Position numbers and translations under genes: made by a program
Source: Pseudomonas thivervalensis
GTDB taxonomy: Bacteria > Pseudomonadota > Gammaproteobacteria > Pseudomonadales > Pseudomonadaceae
Assembly: GCF_001269655.1 (NCBI RefSeq)
Contig: NZ_LHVE01000007.1
Coordinates: 124,001 to 188,000 of the forward strand
Length of the DNA: 64,000 nt
Reading direction: 5' to 3'
In this document: positions 15,429 through 24,299 of the stretch, one piece after another
Numbering within the stretch: the first letter of the stretch is position 1
Layout: the number at the start of each line of letters is the position of its first letter
The notes under the pieces: model-generated
Told to the model about the DNA's origin: nothing
Databases searched by the model: none
Seen by the model: only the letters and a program-made list of their open reading frames with translations

Positions 15429-15836
15429 CTAAGGGGGTGGCAGCCCTTCCGGCATTGCGGACAAATGTTCATGACAGGCCAGCCATAGGCCTTGTTGTTC
15501 TTGGCGAAACACAATGGTTTCGCGCTCCTGGCTAAAGTGAAGCTCCCCTTGCATGCGCAGCTGGGTGGCCACGTCATGGATGAAAATCGCCACGTCCCCT
15601 CGCAGGCTGACGAAGGCGTTGCTCGAAGTGCAATTCAGCACCTCGAAGCCATCCTCGGACCGCCAGCGATCCCACAACGCCTGGTAGGCATCGCGTGACA
15701 GCAGGGGGTGTTCGAGGGTGTAGAACACGAAACTCGCATCGGCCGTGAACGCACCGAAGTAGGCGTCGCGGTCATTGCGGGCGAAGGCCGACACCAGTTT
15801 TGCGGCGGCCTCGAGTATTTGATCGTGATCGTTCAT
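15429..15836 (-). CDS. NTF2-like (SnoaL/SgcJ-type) protein, PA1420-like
   Basis: A 135-residue cone-shaped alpha+beta fold protein: long N-terminal helix ILEAAAKLVSAFARNDRDAYFGAF, then TADASFVFYTLEHPL and antiparallel strands ending LWLACHEHLSAMP, the standard closing strand of YybH/SgcJ proteins. No catalytic residues can be assigned. It begins 9 bp after gbuA in the same operon, so a supporting role in guanidino-acid metabolism is inferred only from context. Confidence 0.8.
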   Translation of the reverse strand: MNDHDQILEAAAKLVSAFARNDRDAYFGAFTADASFVFYTLEHPLLSRDAYQALWDRWRSEDGFEVLNCTSSNAFVSLRGDVAIFIHDVATQLRMQGELHFSQERETIVFRQEQQGLWLACHEHLSAMPEGLPPP

Positions 15837-15845
15837 GGCGACGCC

Positions 15846-16796
15846 TCAGCGATGCACTACGCCGGGCAGTACGCAGAGCATCTCGTACAGCAGGTTGGCG
15901 CCCAGCAGCGAGGTGTTGCCGGTGGTGTCGTACGGCGGCGAGACTTCTACCAGATCGCAACCGACCAGGTCGAGACCCTGGCAGCCACGGACGATCTCGA
16001 TCGCCTGGATGGTGGTCAGACCGCCGATTTCCGGAGTGCCGGTGCCGGGCGCCCAGGCCGGGTCGATGCCGTCGATGTCGAAGCTCAGATACACCGGGCC
16101 GCCGCCGACTTTCTCGCGCACTTCGGCCATCAACGGCGCCAGGGATTTGTGCCAGCACTCTTCGGCCTGGACCACGCGGAAACCCTGGTTGCGGCTCCAG
16201 TTGAAATCCTCGGCGGTGTAGCCCTGGGCGCGCAGGCCGATCTGCACCACGCGGTCGCAATCGAGCAGGCCTTCTTCCACGGCGCGGCGGAAGGTGGTGC
16301 CGTGGGCGATTTTCTCGCCGAACATGTGGTCGTTCACATCGGCATGGGCGTCGATGTGCACCAGGCCGACCTTGCCGTGTTTCTTGTGGATCGCCCGCAG
16401 GATCGGCAGGGTGATGGTGTGGTCGCCCCCCAGAGTCAGGGGGATGACGTCGTGTTCGAGGATCTTGTGGTACGACTCTTCGATGATCCGTACCGCGTCC
16501 AGCAGGTTGAAGGTGTTGATCGCCACGTCACCGATGTCCGCCACCGACAGCGAGTCGAACGGCGCCGCACCGGTGGCCATGTTGTAGGGGCGGATCATCA
16601 CGGATTCGGCGCGGATCTCCCGCGGCCCGAAACGGGTCCCGGCGCGCAGAGAGGTGCCGATGTCCAGCGGCACGCCGACGAACGCGGCGTCGAGGCCGGC
16701 AGCGGTTTGCAAATGGGGGAGTCGCATCATGGTGGCGATGCCGCCGAAGCGCGGCATTTCGTTGCCGCCCAGTGGTTGGTGAAGAATCTTGTCCAC
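15846..16796 (-). CDS. gbuA: Guanidinobutyrase (ureohydrolase family)
   Basis: A 316-residue manganese ureohydrolase with all metal-binding motifs: TLGGDHTIT, VGLVHIDAHADV and YLSFDIDGIDPAWAPGTGTPE. It hydrolyses a guanidino substrate to an amine plus urea. The family alone does not distinguish agmatinase, guanidinobutyrase and guanidinopropionase. The neighbouring NTF2, NCS1 and SSS genes and divergent LysR regulator reproduce the PA1418-PA1422 arrangement, where the enzyme is 4-guanidinobutyrase, the last step of arginine breakdown via 2-ketoarginine. The start is a GTG with GAGG upstream. Confidence 0.85.
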   Translation of the reverse strand: MDKILHQPLGGNEMPRFGGIATMMRLPHLQTAAGLDAAFVGVPLDIGTSLRAGTRFGPREIRAESVMIRPYNMATGAAPFDSLSVADIGDVAINTFNLLDAVRIIEESYHKILEHDVIPLTLGGDHTITLPILRAIHKKHGKVGLVHIDAHADVNDHMFGEKIAHGTTFRRAVEEGLLDCDRVVQIGLRAQGYTAEDFNWSRNQGFRVVQAEECWHKSLAPLMAEVREKVGGGPVYLSFDIDGIDPAWAPGTGTPEIGGLTTIQAIEIVRGCQGLDLVGCDLVEVSPPYDTTGNTSLLGANLLYEMLCVLPGVVHR

Positions 16797-16880
16797 GGGT
16801 AGGGCCTCATCGTTGTTTTATTTATCAGGGGCCGATTCTGCGAAATGCCGTTGCCGTGAAGAATCGCTGGCGGCAAATAC

Positions 16881-16904
16881 TTAGTTCAGATTTTTCTAAA
16901 CTAA
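16881..16904. promoter_or_regulatory. Candidate GbuR operator (TTAGT-N14-ACTAA)
   Basis: An AT-rich interrupted palindrome in the gbuA-gbuR intergenic region, about 85 bp upstream of gbuA. The internal TTCAGATTTTTCTAA also fits a LysR-type T-N11-A pattern. It lies on the gbuA side of the repeat that separates the two genes. Confidence 0.4.
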
Positions 16905-16961
16905 TGCGCGATGGGGCGATAGACTCCGCAACAACGCAATTCAGGGGACATGATGCCCCCC

Positions 16962-17191
16962 TGTGGCGAGGGAGCTTGCTCCCGCTGGGCTGTAGGAGCT
17001 GTGTAGGAGCTGTGTAGGAGCTGTGTAGGAGCTGTGTAGGAGCAGTGTAGGAGCTGTGTAGGAGCTGTCGAGTGCAACGAGGCTGCGATCTTGTCCCAGC
17101 CACTTGAGTCTCAAGCGAAAGATCAAGATCAAAAGATCGCAGGCTTCGCCAGCTCCTACAGAGCCGAGCGGGAGCAAGCTCCCTCGCCACA
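16962..17191. repeat. Composite nested palindrome with seven 11-bp tandem units
   Basis: Outer GTGGCGAGGGAGC arms enclose an inner palindrome whose left arm is preceded by seven tandem TGTAGGAGCTG units (16991-17067, the fifth with CAG for CTG). It fills most of the divergent promoter region and ends about 45 bp before gbuR. Confidence 0.9.
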
Positions 17192-17236
17192 AAGGCGCGA
17201 CAAGTTCTGTCTATGTGTGATCCGGAGACATCCCCA

Positions 17237-18130
17237 ATGGCCAACGCTCTACCCGACCTGAAGCTGCTGCGCATTTTCGTCAGCGTGGTCCGGCACCAGG
17301 GCTTCGCCAACGCCCAGCACGAGCTCAACCTGTCCACGTCGGCCATCAGCACATACATGAGCCAGCTGGAATCGGCCCTGGGCCTGGTGCTCTGTCATCG
17401 CGGCCGGGGCGGGTTCAGCCTGACCAGCAAGGGCGAGCTGTTCCATCAGGAAACCCTGCGCCTGTTGGGCGAGCTCGAAGGCTTCGAGCAGTACGCCGCC
17501 GCGCTCAAGGGCGAACTGCGCGGCACGCTGAACCTGGGGGTGATCGACTCTACCGTCAGCGACAAGGCCTTGCCGTTCGCCGAAGCCATCGGTGCCTACA
17601 GCCAGGAGCATCCGGCGGTGCATTTGCACCTGTCGGTCCTGAGCCCTTACGAGCTGCAACTCGGCGTGCAGGACAACCGCCTGGACCTGGCCATCGGGGC
17701 GTTTTCCACGCGCATGAGCGGGCTGGTCTACATGCCGCTGTACCGTGAGCAGCACTGGTTGTATTGCAGCAATCGCCACCCGCTGTTCAACGAGCGGCGC
17801 ATCCCCGAACAAGTCATCACCCAGCAGCGCATGGTCGGGCGCGGTTACTGGAGCCAGGCCGAACTGGCCCGCCACGGCTTCAAGCACAGCGCCGCCACAG
17901 TGGAAAGTATGGAGGCGCAGTTGATCCTGGTGCTGTCCGGTGCCTACGTCGGCTACTTGCCCGAGCACTACGCCCAGGCCTGGGTCGACAAGGGCGACTT
18001 GCGCGTGCTGCTGCCGGCGACTTTCGGCTATCAGGCGCCGTTTTCGATGATCGTGCGCCGTGGCCGCAGCCGCGAGCCGCTGATCCAGACCTTCCGTGAT
18101 TTGCTCAAAGCTCAACTGAACCAGGCCTGA
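17237..18130 (+). CDS. gbuR: LysR family regulator of the guanidinobutyrate locus
   Basis: A 297-residue LysR protein with winged helix-turn-helix LKLLRIFVSVVRHQGFANAQHELNLSTSAISTYMSQLESALGLVLCHRGRGGFSLTSKG and the usual periplasmic-binding-like effector domain. The divergent position opposite gbuA matches P. aeruginosa PA1422 (GbuR). The effector is presumably 4-guanidinobutyrate. The ATG at 17237 has GGAG upstream; an in-frame ATG 24 bases earlier lacks one. The tapT gene starts two bases after its stop. Confidence 0.75.
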   Translation: MANALPDLKLLRIFVSVVRHQGFANAQHELNLSTSAISTYMSQLESALGLVLCHRGRGGFSLTSKGELFHQETLRLLGELEGFEQYAAALKGELRGTLNLGVIDSTVSDKALPFAEAIGAYSQEHPAVHLHLSVLSPYELQLGVQDNRLDLAIGAFSTRMSGLVYMPLYREQHWLYCSNRHPLFNERRIPEQVITQQRMVGRGYWSQAELARHGFKHSAATVESMEAQLILVLSGAYVGYLPEHYAQAWVDKGDLRVLLPATFGYQAPFSMIVRRGRSREPLIQTFRDLLKAQLNQA

Positions 18131-18132
18131 CC

Positions 18133-18729
18133 ATGTCCAGACTCCAATGCCCCCATTGCCTCAGGCCGCAAAGCCATTGCCTATGCCCGTTGATCCCCAG
18201 CCTCGACAGCCGCACCCGCGTCTTGCTGTTGCAGCATCCCAGTGAAGTGAACCACGCCCTGAACACCGCCCGGCTGGCGGCGTTGGGGCTGCGCAATGCC
18301 GAACTGATCGTGGGCGAGGTGTTCGAGGATTTATCCCGGTTGCTCAACCAACCGGGTTATCGGGCGCGGTTGTTGTTCCCGGCTGATGATTCACAGCCGC
18401 TGCAAACCTATGCGCCGTCCGATGAGCCGCTGCTGTTGGTCGTGCCCGACGGCACTTGGCGCAAGGCACGCAAGCTGTTGCACCTCAACCCGTTGCTGGC
18501 GGCGTTGCCGAGGGTGACGTTGGCCGACGGCGGCGTGTCTCGCTACCGCTTGCGCAAGGCGCCCGGGCCGGGGGCGTTGTCGACGGTGGAGGCGATTGTT
18601 CAGGCCTTGCAGGTCCTGGAAGCGCCGGCCAGCTTCGAGCCGTTGCTGAGGCCGTTCGAGGCGTTGATCGAGGGGCAGATTGCGGCGATGGGGGAGGAGA
18701 CCTATCTGAAGAACCATGGTGGGGAATAG
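18133..18729 (+). CDS. tapT: tRNA-uridine aminocarboxypropyltransferase (DTW domain)
   Basis: A 198-residue protein with four N-terminal cysteines (6, 9, 16, 18) forming a zinc knuckle, and the DTW-domain signature PDGTWRKARKL. TapT-type enzymes transfer the 3-amino-3-carboxypropyl group of SAM to uridine 47 of tRNA, giving acp3U. QHPSEVNHALNTARLAAL is the conserved N-terminal SPOUT-like motif. It follows gbuR by 2 bp and is probably co-transcribed, though functionally unrelated. Confidence 0.85.
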   Translation: MSRLQCPHCLRPQSHCLCPLIPSLDSRTRVLLLQHPSEVNHALNTARLAALGLRNAELIVGEVFEDLSRLLNQPGYRARLLFPADDSQPLQTYAPSDEPLLLVVPDGTWRKARKLLHLNPLLAALPRVTLADGGVSRYRLRKAPGPGALSTVEAIVQALQVLEAPASFEPLLRPFEALIEGQIAAMGEETYLKNHGGE

Positions 18730-18735
18730 AGGCCC

Positions 18736-18868
18736 TGTGGCGAGGGAGCTTGCTCCCGCTCGATGGCGCAGCCATCGCAAAACCAACCGACGCGGTCTGT
18801 CTGATACACCGAGGTGAAGGGTTTGGGGCCGCTTCGCAGCCCAGCGGGAGCAAGCTCCCTCGCCACAG
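18736..18868. repeat. Outer-type REPIN
   Basis: GTGGCGAGGGAGCTTGCTCC arms in inverted orientation around a spacer with a GATGGCGCAGCCATC palindrome; no GTAGGAGCTG inner element. It lies between the convergent tapT and HlyD genes. Confidence 0.85.
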
Positions 18869-18885
18869 GGTTAAGTGAGTCCGGA

Positions 18886-20250
18886 TCAGCGTTCGCGCAT
18901 CGCCTCGGTCCGCGCCTTCAACACCGGCTTGAGCAGGTAATCCAGAACACTTTTCTCCCCGGTGATGATGTCCACCGTCGCCACCATTCCCGGAATGATC
19001 AGCAACGGTTTGGCATCCCCGCCCAGGTGATTTTTATCGGTGCGCACCTGGATCAAATAGAAGCTGTTGCCCTTGTCATCGGTGATGGTGTCGGCGCCGA
19101 TCAGTTCGAGCTTGGCGCTGAGCCCGCCATAGATCGTGTAGTCGTAGGCGCTGAACTTGACCATGGCTTTCTGGCCCGGGTGCAGGAACGCCACGTCCTG
19201 GGGACGGACCTTGGCTTCGATCAGCAAGTTGTCTTCCAGGGGCACGATTTCCACCATGTCGTTGCCTGGCTGCACCACGCCGCCGATGGTGTTGACCTTC
19301 AGTTGCTTGATCACCCCATGCACCGGCGAGACCACCGTCGTGCGGGTCACGCGGTCGTCGATGGCGATGCTCGAGGCGGTGATTTTTGACAGTTCGGTGC
19401 GTTTCTCGTTGAGGTCCTTGGCCGCCTCGGAGCGGAAGGTCTGTTCCGATTCGTCGATCTTGCTCTTGATTTCGTTGATCGCCGATTCGGCCCGGGGAAT
19501 CGCCAGGGTGGTGGCGTTGAGCGAGCCACGGATTTCCACCGCGCTGCGCTTGAGCCGCAGGATCTCCACCGGCGACACCGCCCCGGTGCGCACCAGCGGG
19601 GCGGACATGTTCATTTCTTCCTGCAGCAAGGCCAGGGCAGAGCTGAACTGGCCTTGCTTGGAGCGAAACTCCGCCAGTTCCTGGGTCTTCTGCCGCAGTT
19701 GCTCGGTCAGGGTCCGTTGTTCGCTGGCCAGGCGCCGCTGGCGTTGTTCATACAGCGAGCGTTCGTCCTCGGCCACTTGCGGGGCCTTGGCAGTGACCTC
19801 TGCCGAGAGCGCGAAGGGCCGCCCTTCAGCTTCGGCCGACAGGCGCTCGACCTGGGCCGTCAGGGCATAGCGGTCCGCCTCGCTCTCGCCCTTGTTCGAC
19901 AGGAACCGCGTATCGTCGAGGCGCAGCAGGGTGTCGCCCTTGTTCACCATCTGGCCTTCACGCACGAATATCTCGGTGACGATGCCGCCCTCCAGGTTCT
20001 GGATCACCTGGATCTTGCTCGACGGGATCGCCTTGCCTTCGCCGGTGGTGACCTCCTGCAAGACCGCCAACTTCGCCCAGACCAGCCCGGTGATGATCAA
20101 CCCGGCGGCCAACCACACGGTCACCCGCGAGCGCCGGGGCGAATCCTGCAGCGTGGCGCCGGCGGTTTCCGGCATGAACTCGCTTTCGGCGCTTTTGCTG
20201 AAACTGCCGAAGTAGCTTCGGGCGGCTGAATCCGGTGTTTGAGCAGACAT
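18886..20250 (-). CDS. HlyD-family type I secretion periplasmic adaptor (MapC/LapC-like)
   Basis: A 454-residue membrane-fusion protein. A cytoplasmic leader is followed by one transmembrane helix (WLAAGLIITGLVWAKLAV, about residues 46-63), lipoyl half-motifs (GKAIPSSKIQVIQNLEGGIV...VREGQMVNKGD), a long alpha-helical coiled coil (residues about 120-310), and the HlyD C-terminal barrel (PVHGVIKQLKVNTIGGVVQPG). It links the ABC exporter to the TolC-like channel for export of the adjacent RTX adhesin. It is the third gene of the leftward cluster but lies 282 bp from the exporter gene, with a large palindromic repeat between them. Confidence 0.85.
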   Translation of the reverse strand: MSAQTPDSAARSYFGSFSKSAESEFMPETAGATLQDSPRRSRVTVWLAAGLIITGLVWAKLAVLQEVTTGEGKAIPSSKIQVIQNLEGGIVTEIFVREGQMVNKGDTLLRLDDTRFLSNKGESEADRYALTAQVERLSAEAEGRPFALSAEVTAKAPQVAEDERSLYEQRQRRLASEQRTLTEQLRQKTQELAEFRSKQGQFSSALALLQEEMNMSAPLVRTGAVSPVEILRLKRSAVEIRGSLNATTLAIPRAESAINEIKSKIDESEQTFRSEAAKDLNEKRTELSKITASSIAIDDRVTRTTVVSPVHGVIKQLKVNTIGGVVQPGNDMVEIVPLEDNLLIEAKVRPQDVAFLHPGQKAMVKFSAYDYTIYGGLSAKLELIGADTITDDKGNSFYLIQVRTDKNHLGGDAKPLLIIPGMVATVDIITGEKSVLDYLLKPVLKARTEAMRER

Positions 20251-20320
20251 GGGGCGGTACCCGTTGGTGAGAGAAAATAAAGCCGAAGACGATTATTGCA
20301 ATGAGGCAGAACACTGCTTT

Positions 20321-20485
20321 TGTGGCGAGGGAGCTTGCTCCCGCTGGGCTCTGTAGGAGCTGGCGAAGCCTGCGATCTTTTGATCTTGATCTTTCGTTCT
20401 CGACTCAATTGCCAGTGGAAAGATCGCAGCCTCGTTGCACTCGACAGCTCCTACATCCGAGCGGGAGCAAGCTCCCTCGCCACAG
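20321..20485. repeat. Composite nested palindrome inside the secretion operon
   Basis: Outer GTGGCGAGGGAGC arms enclose an inner palindrome (GCGAAGCCTGCGATC arm left, CTCGTTGCACTCGACAGCTC arm right, single TGTAGGAGCTG). It separates the exporter gene from the adaptor gene, which are otherwise co-directional. Confidence 0.9.
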
Positions 20486-20532
20486 GTGTTAACCATGTCC
20501 CCGCCGGACCAAACAGGGGTATGTGCTGGCAG

Positions 20533-22692
20533 CTATACCGCCGCGGAGCCCACCCGCCCCTTGCGCAGTGCATCGATCACCGCGTCCTTCGGCCCGTCCG
20601 CTACGATCCGGCCGTTATCCAGTACCACCAACCGGTCCACCAGGCTCAACATCGAGGTGCGGTGCGTGACCAGCAGCACGGTCTTGCCTTGTACGTGGGT
20701 GTGAAGCTTCTGTCGCAAGACGTCTTCGCTGCTGTTGTCCATGGCGCTGGTGGGTTCGTCCAGCAGCAGGATCGGCGGGTCGAGCAACAAGGCTCGGGCC
20801 AGTAGCACGGCCTGGCGTTGGCCGCCAGACAGCAGTTGCCCGCGCTCGCCCACCGGGCGGTCGAAACCTTGGGGGTGCTGGCGCGCCAGTTCAGTGACAC
20901 CGGTCAGTTCCGCCACTTCGAGCATGCGCGCGTCGCTGATGTAGCGCGCGCCCAGCGTGAGATTGTCCCGCAGGCTGCCGGCCAGCAGCGGCAGGTCATG
21001 GGCGACGTAGCCGATCTGTTGGCGCAGGTCGGCGACGTCCAATTGCCGCAGGTCCAGGCCGTCGAGCAACAACTGGCCTTCCTCCGGCGCATAGAAACCC
21101 ATCACCAGGCGCGCCAGGGTGCTCTTGCCCGAGCCACTGCGGCCGATGATCCCGACCCGTTCGCCGGGCTTGAGGCTGAAACTGATATTGGCCAACGCCG
21201 GGGCGCTCTGGCCGTTGTAGTGGAACGTCACGCCGCTGACGTCCAGCGCGCCCTGCAATTGGGTGCGGTCCAGGGGCCGCTGCCTGGCGTCACGCTCCTG
21301 GGGCAGCGCCATCAGGGCATCGGTGCTGCGCATGGTGAGCTGGGCTTGCTGGTAGCGGGTGATCAGCCCGGCGATCTGCCCGAGCGGGGCCAGTACGCGG
21401 CTGCCGAGCATGTAGGTTGCCACCAGGGCGCCGACGCTGAGGTTGCCGGCAATGATGCTGTAGACCCCGGCGACGATGGTCGCCATGCCCGCCAGTTGTT
21501 GCAGGAACAAGGTGCCGTTGGTCGCCAGCGCCGAGAGGTTGCGCGCATGGCTGTCCAGGCGGGTGAGGGCGCCGTGGGTGCTTTCCCATTGATGCTGGCG
21601 CTCGCTTTCGGCGCTGCAAGCCTTGAGGGTTTCCAGGCCACCGAGGGTTTCGATCAGCAGGGCCTGGCGCTGGGCGCCGAGGGCCAGGCTTTTTTGTACG
21701 GTGTCGCGCAGCCGCGCCTGGATGATCATGGCGAAAACAATGGTGATCGGAAACGCCACCACGGGAATCACCACCAGCCAGCCGCCGAGCAGGCCGATCA
21801 CCACCAGCATCAGCACGGCGAAGGGCAGGTCGATCAGGCTGGTGAGGGTCACCGCCGTGAGGAATTCGCGCAGGCCCTGGAAGTCGTGGATGCTCTGGGC
21901 GAAGCCGCCGATTGTCACCGGTTTGGCCTTCATCGCCATGCCGGTGATGCGCTCGAACAGGGTGGCGGACAGAATCACGTCGGTTTTCTTGCCGGCGGTG
22001 TCCAGCAGATGGGCGCGCACCACCCGCAGCACCAGTTCGAAACCAGTGCCAATCAACAGCCCCACGGCCAGCACCCACAAAGTGGACGTGGCCTGGTTCG
22101 GCACCACGCGGTCGTAGGTCTGCATCACGAACAGCGGCACCATCAGGCCCAGCAGGTTGATCAGGAAACTCGCCAGGATCGCGTCGCTGTACAGCCAGCG
22201 CGACAGTTTCAGGGTGTCGCGAAACCACGCTTCGACCCGCGGCACCAGCGGGGCGCGCAGGTCTTCGAGTTCATGGCGCGGCCGGGCGAACAAAGCCTGG
22301 CCGCTGTAATCGAGGGTCAATTCTTCGCGGCTGACCCACTGCTCGCCGCCATCGGCTTCGCTGGGCAGGATCAGCGCCTTGCCATCCTCGCCCCAACGCC
22401 GCAATACCGCGCAGCGACCCCCCGCCAGGATCAGCATCACCGGCAGGTTCAGGGCTGAGATGTCCGCCAGCTCACGACGCAACAGCCGCGCCTGCAAGCT
22501 CGCCCGGGCCGCTGCGCGGGGCAGCAGGTCCAGGCTCAAGCGTTGGTGCGCCATAGGAAGCCCGGCGCTGAGGCTGGCGCGGCTGACCGTCGCGCCATGG
22601 AGTTTGCAGAGGATCAACAGGCCGTCCAGCAACGGATCATCGAAGTTCAGGCGCGGATCGGCGCCGGGGATTACCGGTTCCATGCGGGTCAT
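20533..22692 (-). CDS. Type I secretion ABC permease/ATPase (MapB/LapB-like)
   Basis: A 719-residue exporter. Residues about 1-130 form a peptidase-C39-like domain without the catalytic cysteine, as in LapB/HlyB-type RTX exporters. About six membrane helices follow (ASFLINLLGLMVPLFVMQTYDRVVPN marks the first), then the ATPase with Walker A GRSGSGKST, signature LLSGGQRQA and Walker B ILLLDEPTSAMD. It powers export of the RTX adhesin. The ATG at 22692 has GGGAG at good spacing. It starts 19 bp after the TolC-like gene. Confidence 0.85.
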   Translation of the reverse strand: MTRMEPVIPGADPRLNFDDPLLDGLLILCKLHGATVSRASLSAGLPMAHQRLSLDLLPRAAARASLQARLLRRELADISALNLPVMLILAGGRCAVLRRWGEDGKALILPSEADGGEQWVSREELTLDYSGQALFARPRHELEDLRAPLVPRVEAWFRDTLKLSRWLYSDAILASFLINLLGLMVPLFVMQTYDRVVPNQATSTLWVLAVGLLIGTGFELVLRVVRAHLLDTAGKKTDVILSATLFERITGMAMKAKPVTIGGFAQSIHDFQGLREFLTAVTLTSLIDLPFAVLMLVVIGLLGGWLVVIPVVAFPITIVFAMIIQARLRDTVQKSLALGAQRQALLIETLGGLETLKACSAESERQHQWESTHGALTRLDSHARNLSALATNGTLFLQQLAGMATIVAGVYSIIAGNLSVGALVATYMLGSRVLAPLGQIAGLITRYQQAQLTMRSTDALMALPQERDARQRPLDRTQLQGALDVSGVTFHYNGQSAPALANISFSLKPGERVGIIGRSGSGKSTLARLVMGFYAPEEGQLLLDGLDLRQLDVADLRQQIGYVAHDLPLLAGSLRDNLTLGARYISDARMLEVAELTGVTELARQHPQGFDRPVGERGQLLSGGQRQAVLLARALLLDPPILLLDEPTSAMDNSSEDVLRQKLHTHVQGKTVLLVTHRTSMLSLVDRLVVLDNGRIVADGPKDAVIDALRKGRVGSAAV

Positions 22693-22711
22693 GCTGATCA
22701 CTCCCACTGGA

Positions 22712-24070
22712 TTACTTCAGTTCCGGCAGCCGTGCCTGGTTCTTGACTTCGGTCTGCGCGACCGCATCGGCCGGCAGCACGATCCGTTGTTTGTGCAAGA
22801 GCAGGCCCATGTTCGCCAGCACCCGGTACATCGAGTACTCCTCGGTGTAACGCACTTCGGTGTAGCGACGGTTGGCGTTGTACAGCTCGTTTTCGCTGTC
22901 GAGCAGGTCGAGCAGGGTGCGCTGGCCGAGGCCGAACTGATCCTGGTACGCCGCGCGCACGCGGGCGGTGGTGTCAGCGTATTCGCGGGCGGTGGGGGTC
23001 TGTTTGCGGGCGTTGAGCATGGCGTTCCAGGCCAGGCGCGTGTCTTCGTTGAGCTGGCGCAGGGCATTGTTGCGGATGTCCATGGCCTGGTTGATCTGGT
23101 GGGCATTGGATGCCAGTCGTGCCTTGTCGCTGCCACCGCGGAACAGGTTGTAGTTCATCACCACACCCAGTCGCCAGTTGTTGTCGTGGCCTTCTTCGCC
23201 GCCGAGGTTGTTGTTGGCGCCCACCGCTGCCTCCGCGTCGAAGCGCGGGTAGAACGGCGACTTTGCCACTTCATATTGGCTCTCGGCGGACTGAATGTCG
23301 GCCTGGGCCGATTTCAGGTACGGGTTGTTATCCACCATGCTTTGCTGGGCTTCGCGCAGGTCGGCGGGAAGTTCGCCTTTGGTCGAGGGCGGCGCTTCCA
23401 GTTCATCAGGCATGCGCCCCACCACGCTGTAGAAGTTCGCTTCGGCGTCGGCCAGGTCAACCTGGGCGGTGTCGTAGTTGTTTTCCGCCAGGGCCCGACG
23501 GGCATTGGACTGGTCGGAGTCGGCCGTGCTGCCCACGCCACGCTCGGTGCGCAGGCCGATCTGGTCGTTGACCCGCAGGTGCGCCTGCAGGTTGTTCTTG
23601 GCCAGGGTCACCAGTTCCCGGCGCTTGAGCACCTCCAGGTAGACCTCGATGGTGCGCAGCGCCAGATCCTGCGCGGTGCCCTGGGCGTAATAGGCCCGGG
23701 AATTGACCACGCCCTGGGTGCGTTCCACTTCATTGGCGGTGTTGAAGCCGTCGAAGATCATTTGCCGCAGACGCAGCTCCGATTGGGTGTAGGTGAGGAT
23801 ATTGGTGTGGTGGTTGCCCAGCGCCCGGGTGTTGGTGTTGTCGCTGTAGCCACGGCCATAACCGGCATTGAGATCCACCGATGGGAAAAAGCCCCCCCGG
23901 GCGACTTTGACGTCTTCATTGGCCGACAGACGGCTGTCCACCCGTTGTGCCAGTTCCGGGTGAGTCGCGATGGTGCTCTGGATCGCTTCGGTCAACGACA
24001 TGGCCTGCGCCTGAGAAGAGCAGGCCATGGCCAGCAAAACCGCGCTGCAGAGGGGGGTTAGAACGCGCAT
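22712..24070 (-). CDS. TolC-family outer-membrane channel (MapE/LapE-like)
   Basis: A 452-residue protein with a signal peptide (MRVLTPLCSAVLLAMACSSQAQA) and two repeated OEP halves rich in heptad coiled coil. The first begins MSLTEAIQSTIATHPELAQRVD; the second contains SAQADIQSAESQYEVAKSPFYPRFD, and FGLGQRTLLDLLDSENELYNANRRYTE closes the tunnel helices. It forms the outer-membrane duct of the type I system. I place the start at the ATG at 24070, nine bases after AGGAG; the ATG nine bases upstream would be too close to that site. Confidence 0.85.
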   Translation of the reverse strand: MRVLTPLCSAVLLAMACSSQAQAMSLTEAIQSTIATHPELAQRVDSRLSANEDVKVARGGFFPSVDLNAGYGRGYSDNTNTRALGNHHTNILTYTQSELRLRQMIFDGFNTANEVERTQGVVNSRAYYAQGTAQDLALRTIEVYLEVLKRRELVTLAKNNLQAHLRVNDQIGLRTERGVGSTADSDQSNARRALAENNYDTAQVDLADAEANFYSVVGRMPDELEAPPSTKGELPADLREAQQSMVDNNPYLKSAQADIQSAESQYEVAKSPFYPRFDAEAAVGANNNLGGEEGHDNNWRLGVVMNYNLFRGGSDKARLASNAHQINQAMDIRNNALRQLNEDTRLAWNAMLNARKQTPTAREYADTTARVRAAYQDQFGLGQRTLLDLLDSENELYNANRRYTEVRYTEEYSMYRVLANMGLLLHKQRIVLPADAVAQTEVKNQARLPELK

Positions 24071-24107
24071 GGGGTGCATCTCCTGAGGTCTGTAGTGCTT
24101 CGTTGTC

Positions 24108-24121
24108 GCCAATTTATTGAC
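24108..24121 (-). promoter_or_regulatory. FleQ-type box upstream of the secretion operon
   Basis: On the minus strand the sequence is GTCAATAAATTGGC, differing at one defined position from the FleQ consensus GTCANTAAATTGAC. It is 38 bp before the TolC-like gene. FleQ is a c-di-GMP-responsive regulator of adhesin and exopolysaccharide genes. Confidence 0.5.
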
Positions 24122-24299
24122 GTATTAAAGATCAAAACCGTTTCAACCTTGTAACAACACAGCTAAGAACATCCTGCGCGAAACCTAAGAAGAATTTCTC
24201 ATAATGGTTATGCCGAAAAAAACTTATGTGCTGATAAAAAACCGGCACATTGTTCAAAGCGAAAGCCTTTGAATCTGCGGGTTCTGACGGCTTTTAGGC

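Noticed and set aside
16991-17067. Short tandem array resembling a CRISPR
   Set aside because: The unit is 11 bp with no spacers, and no cas genes are present.
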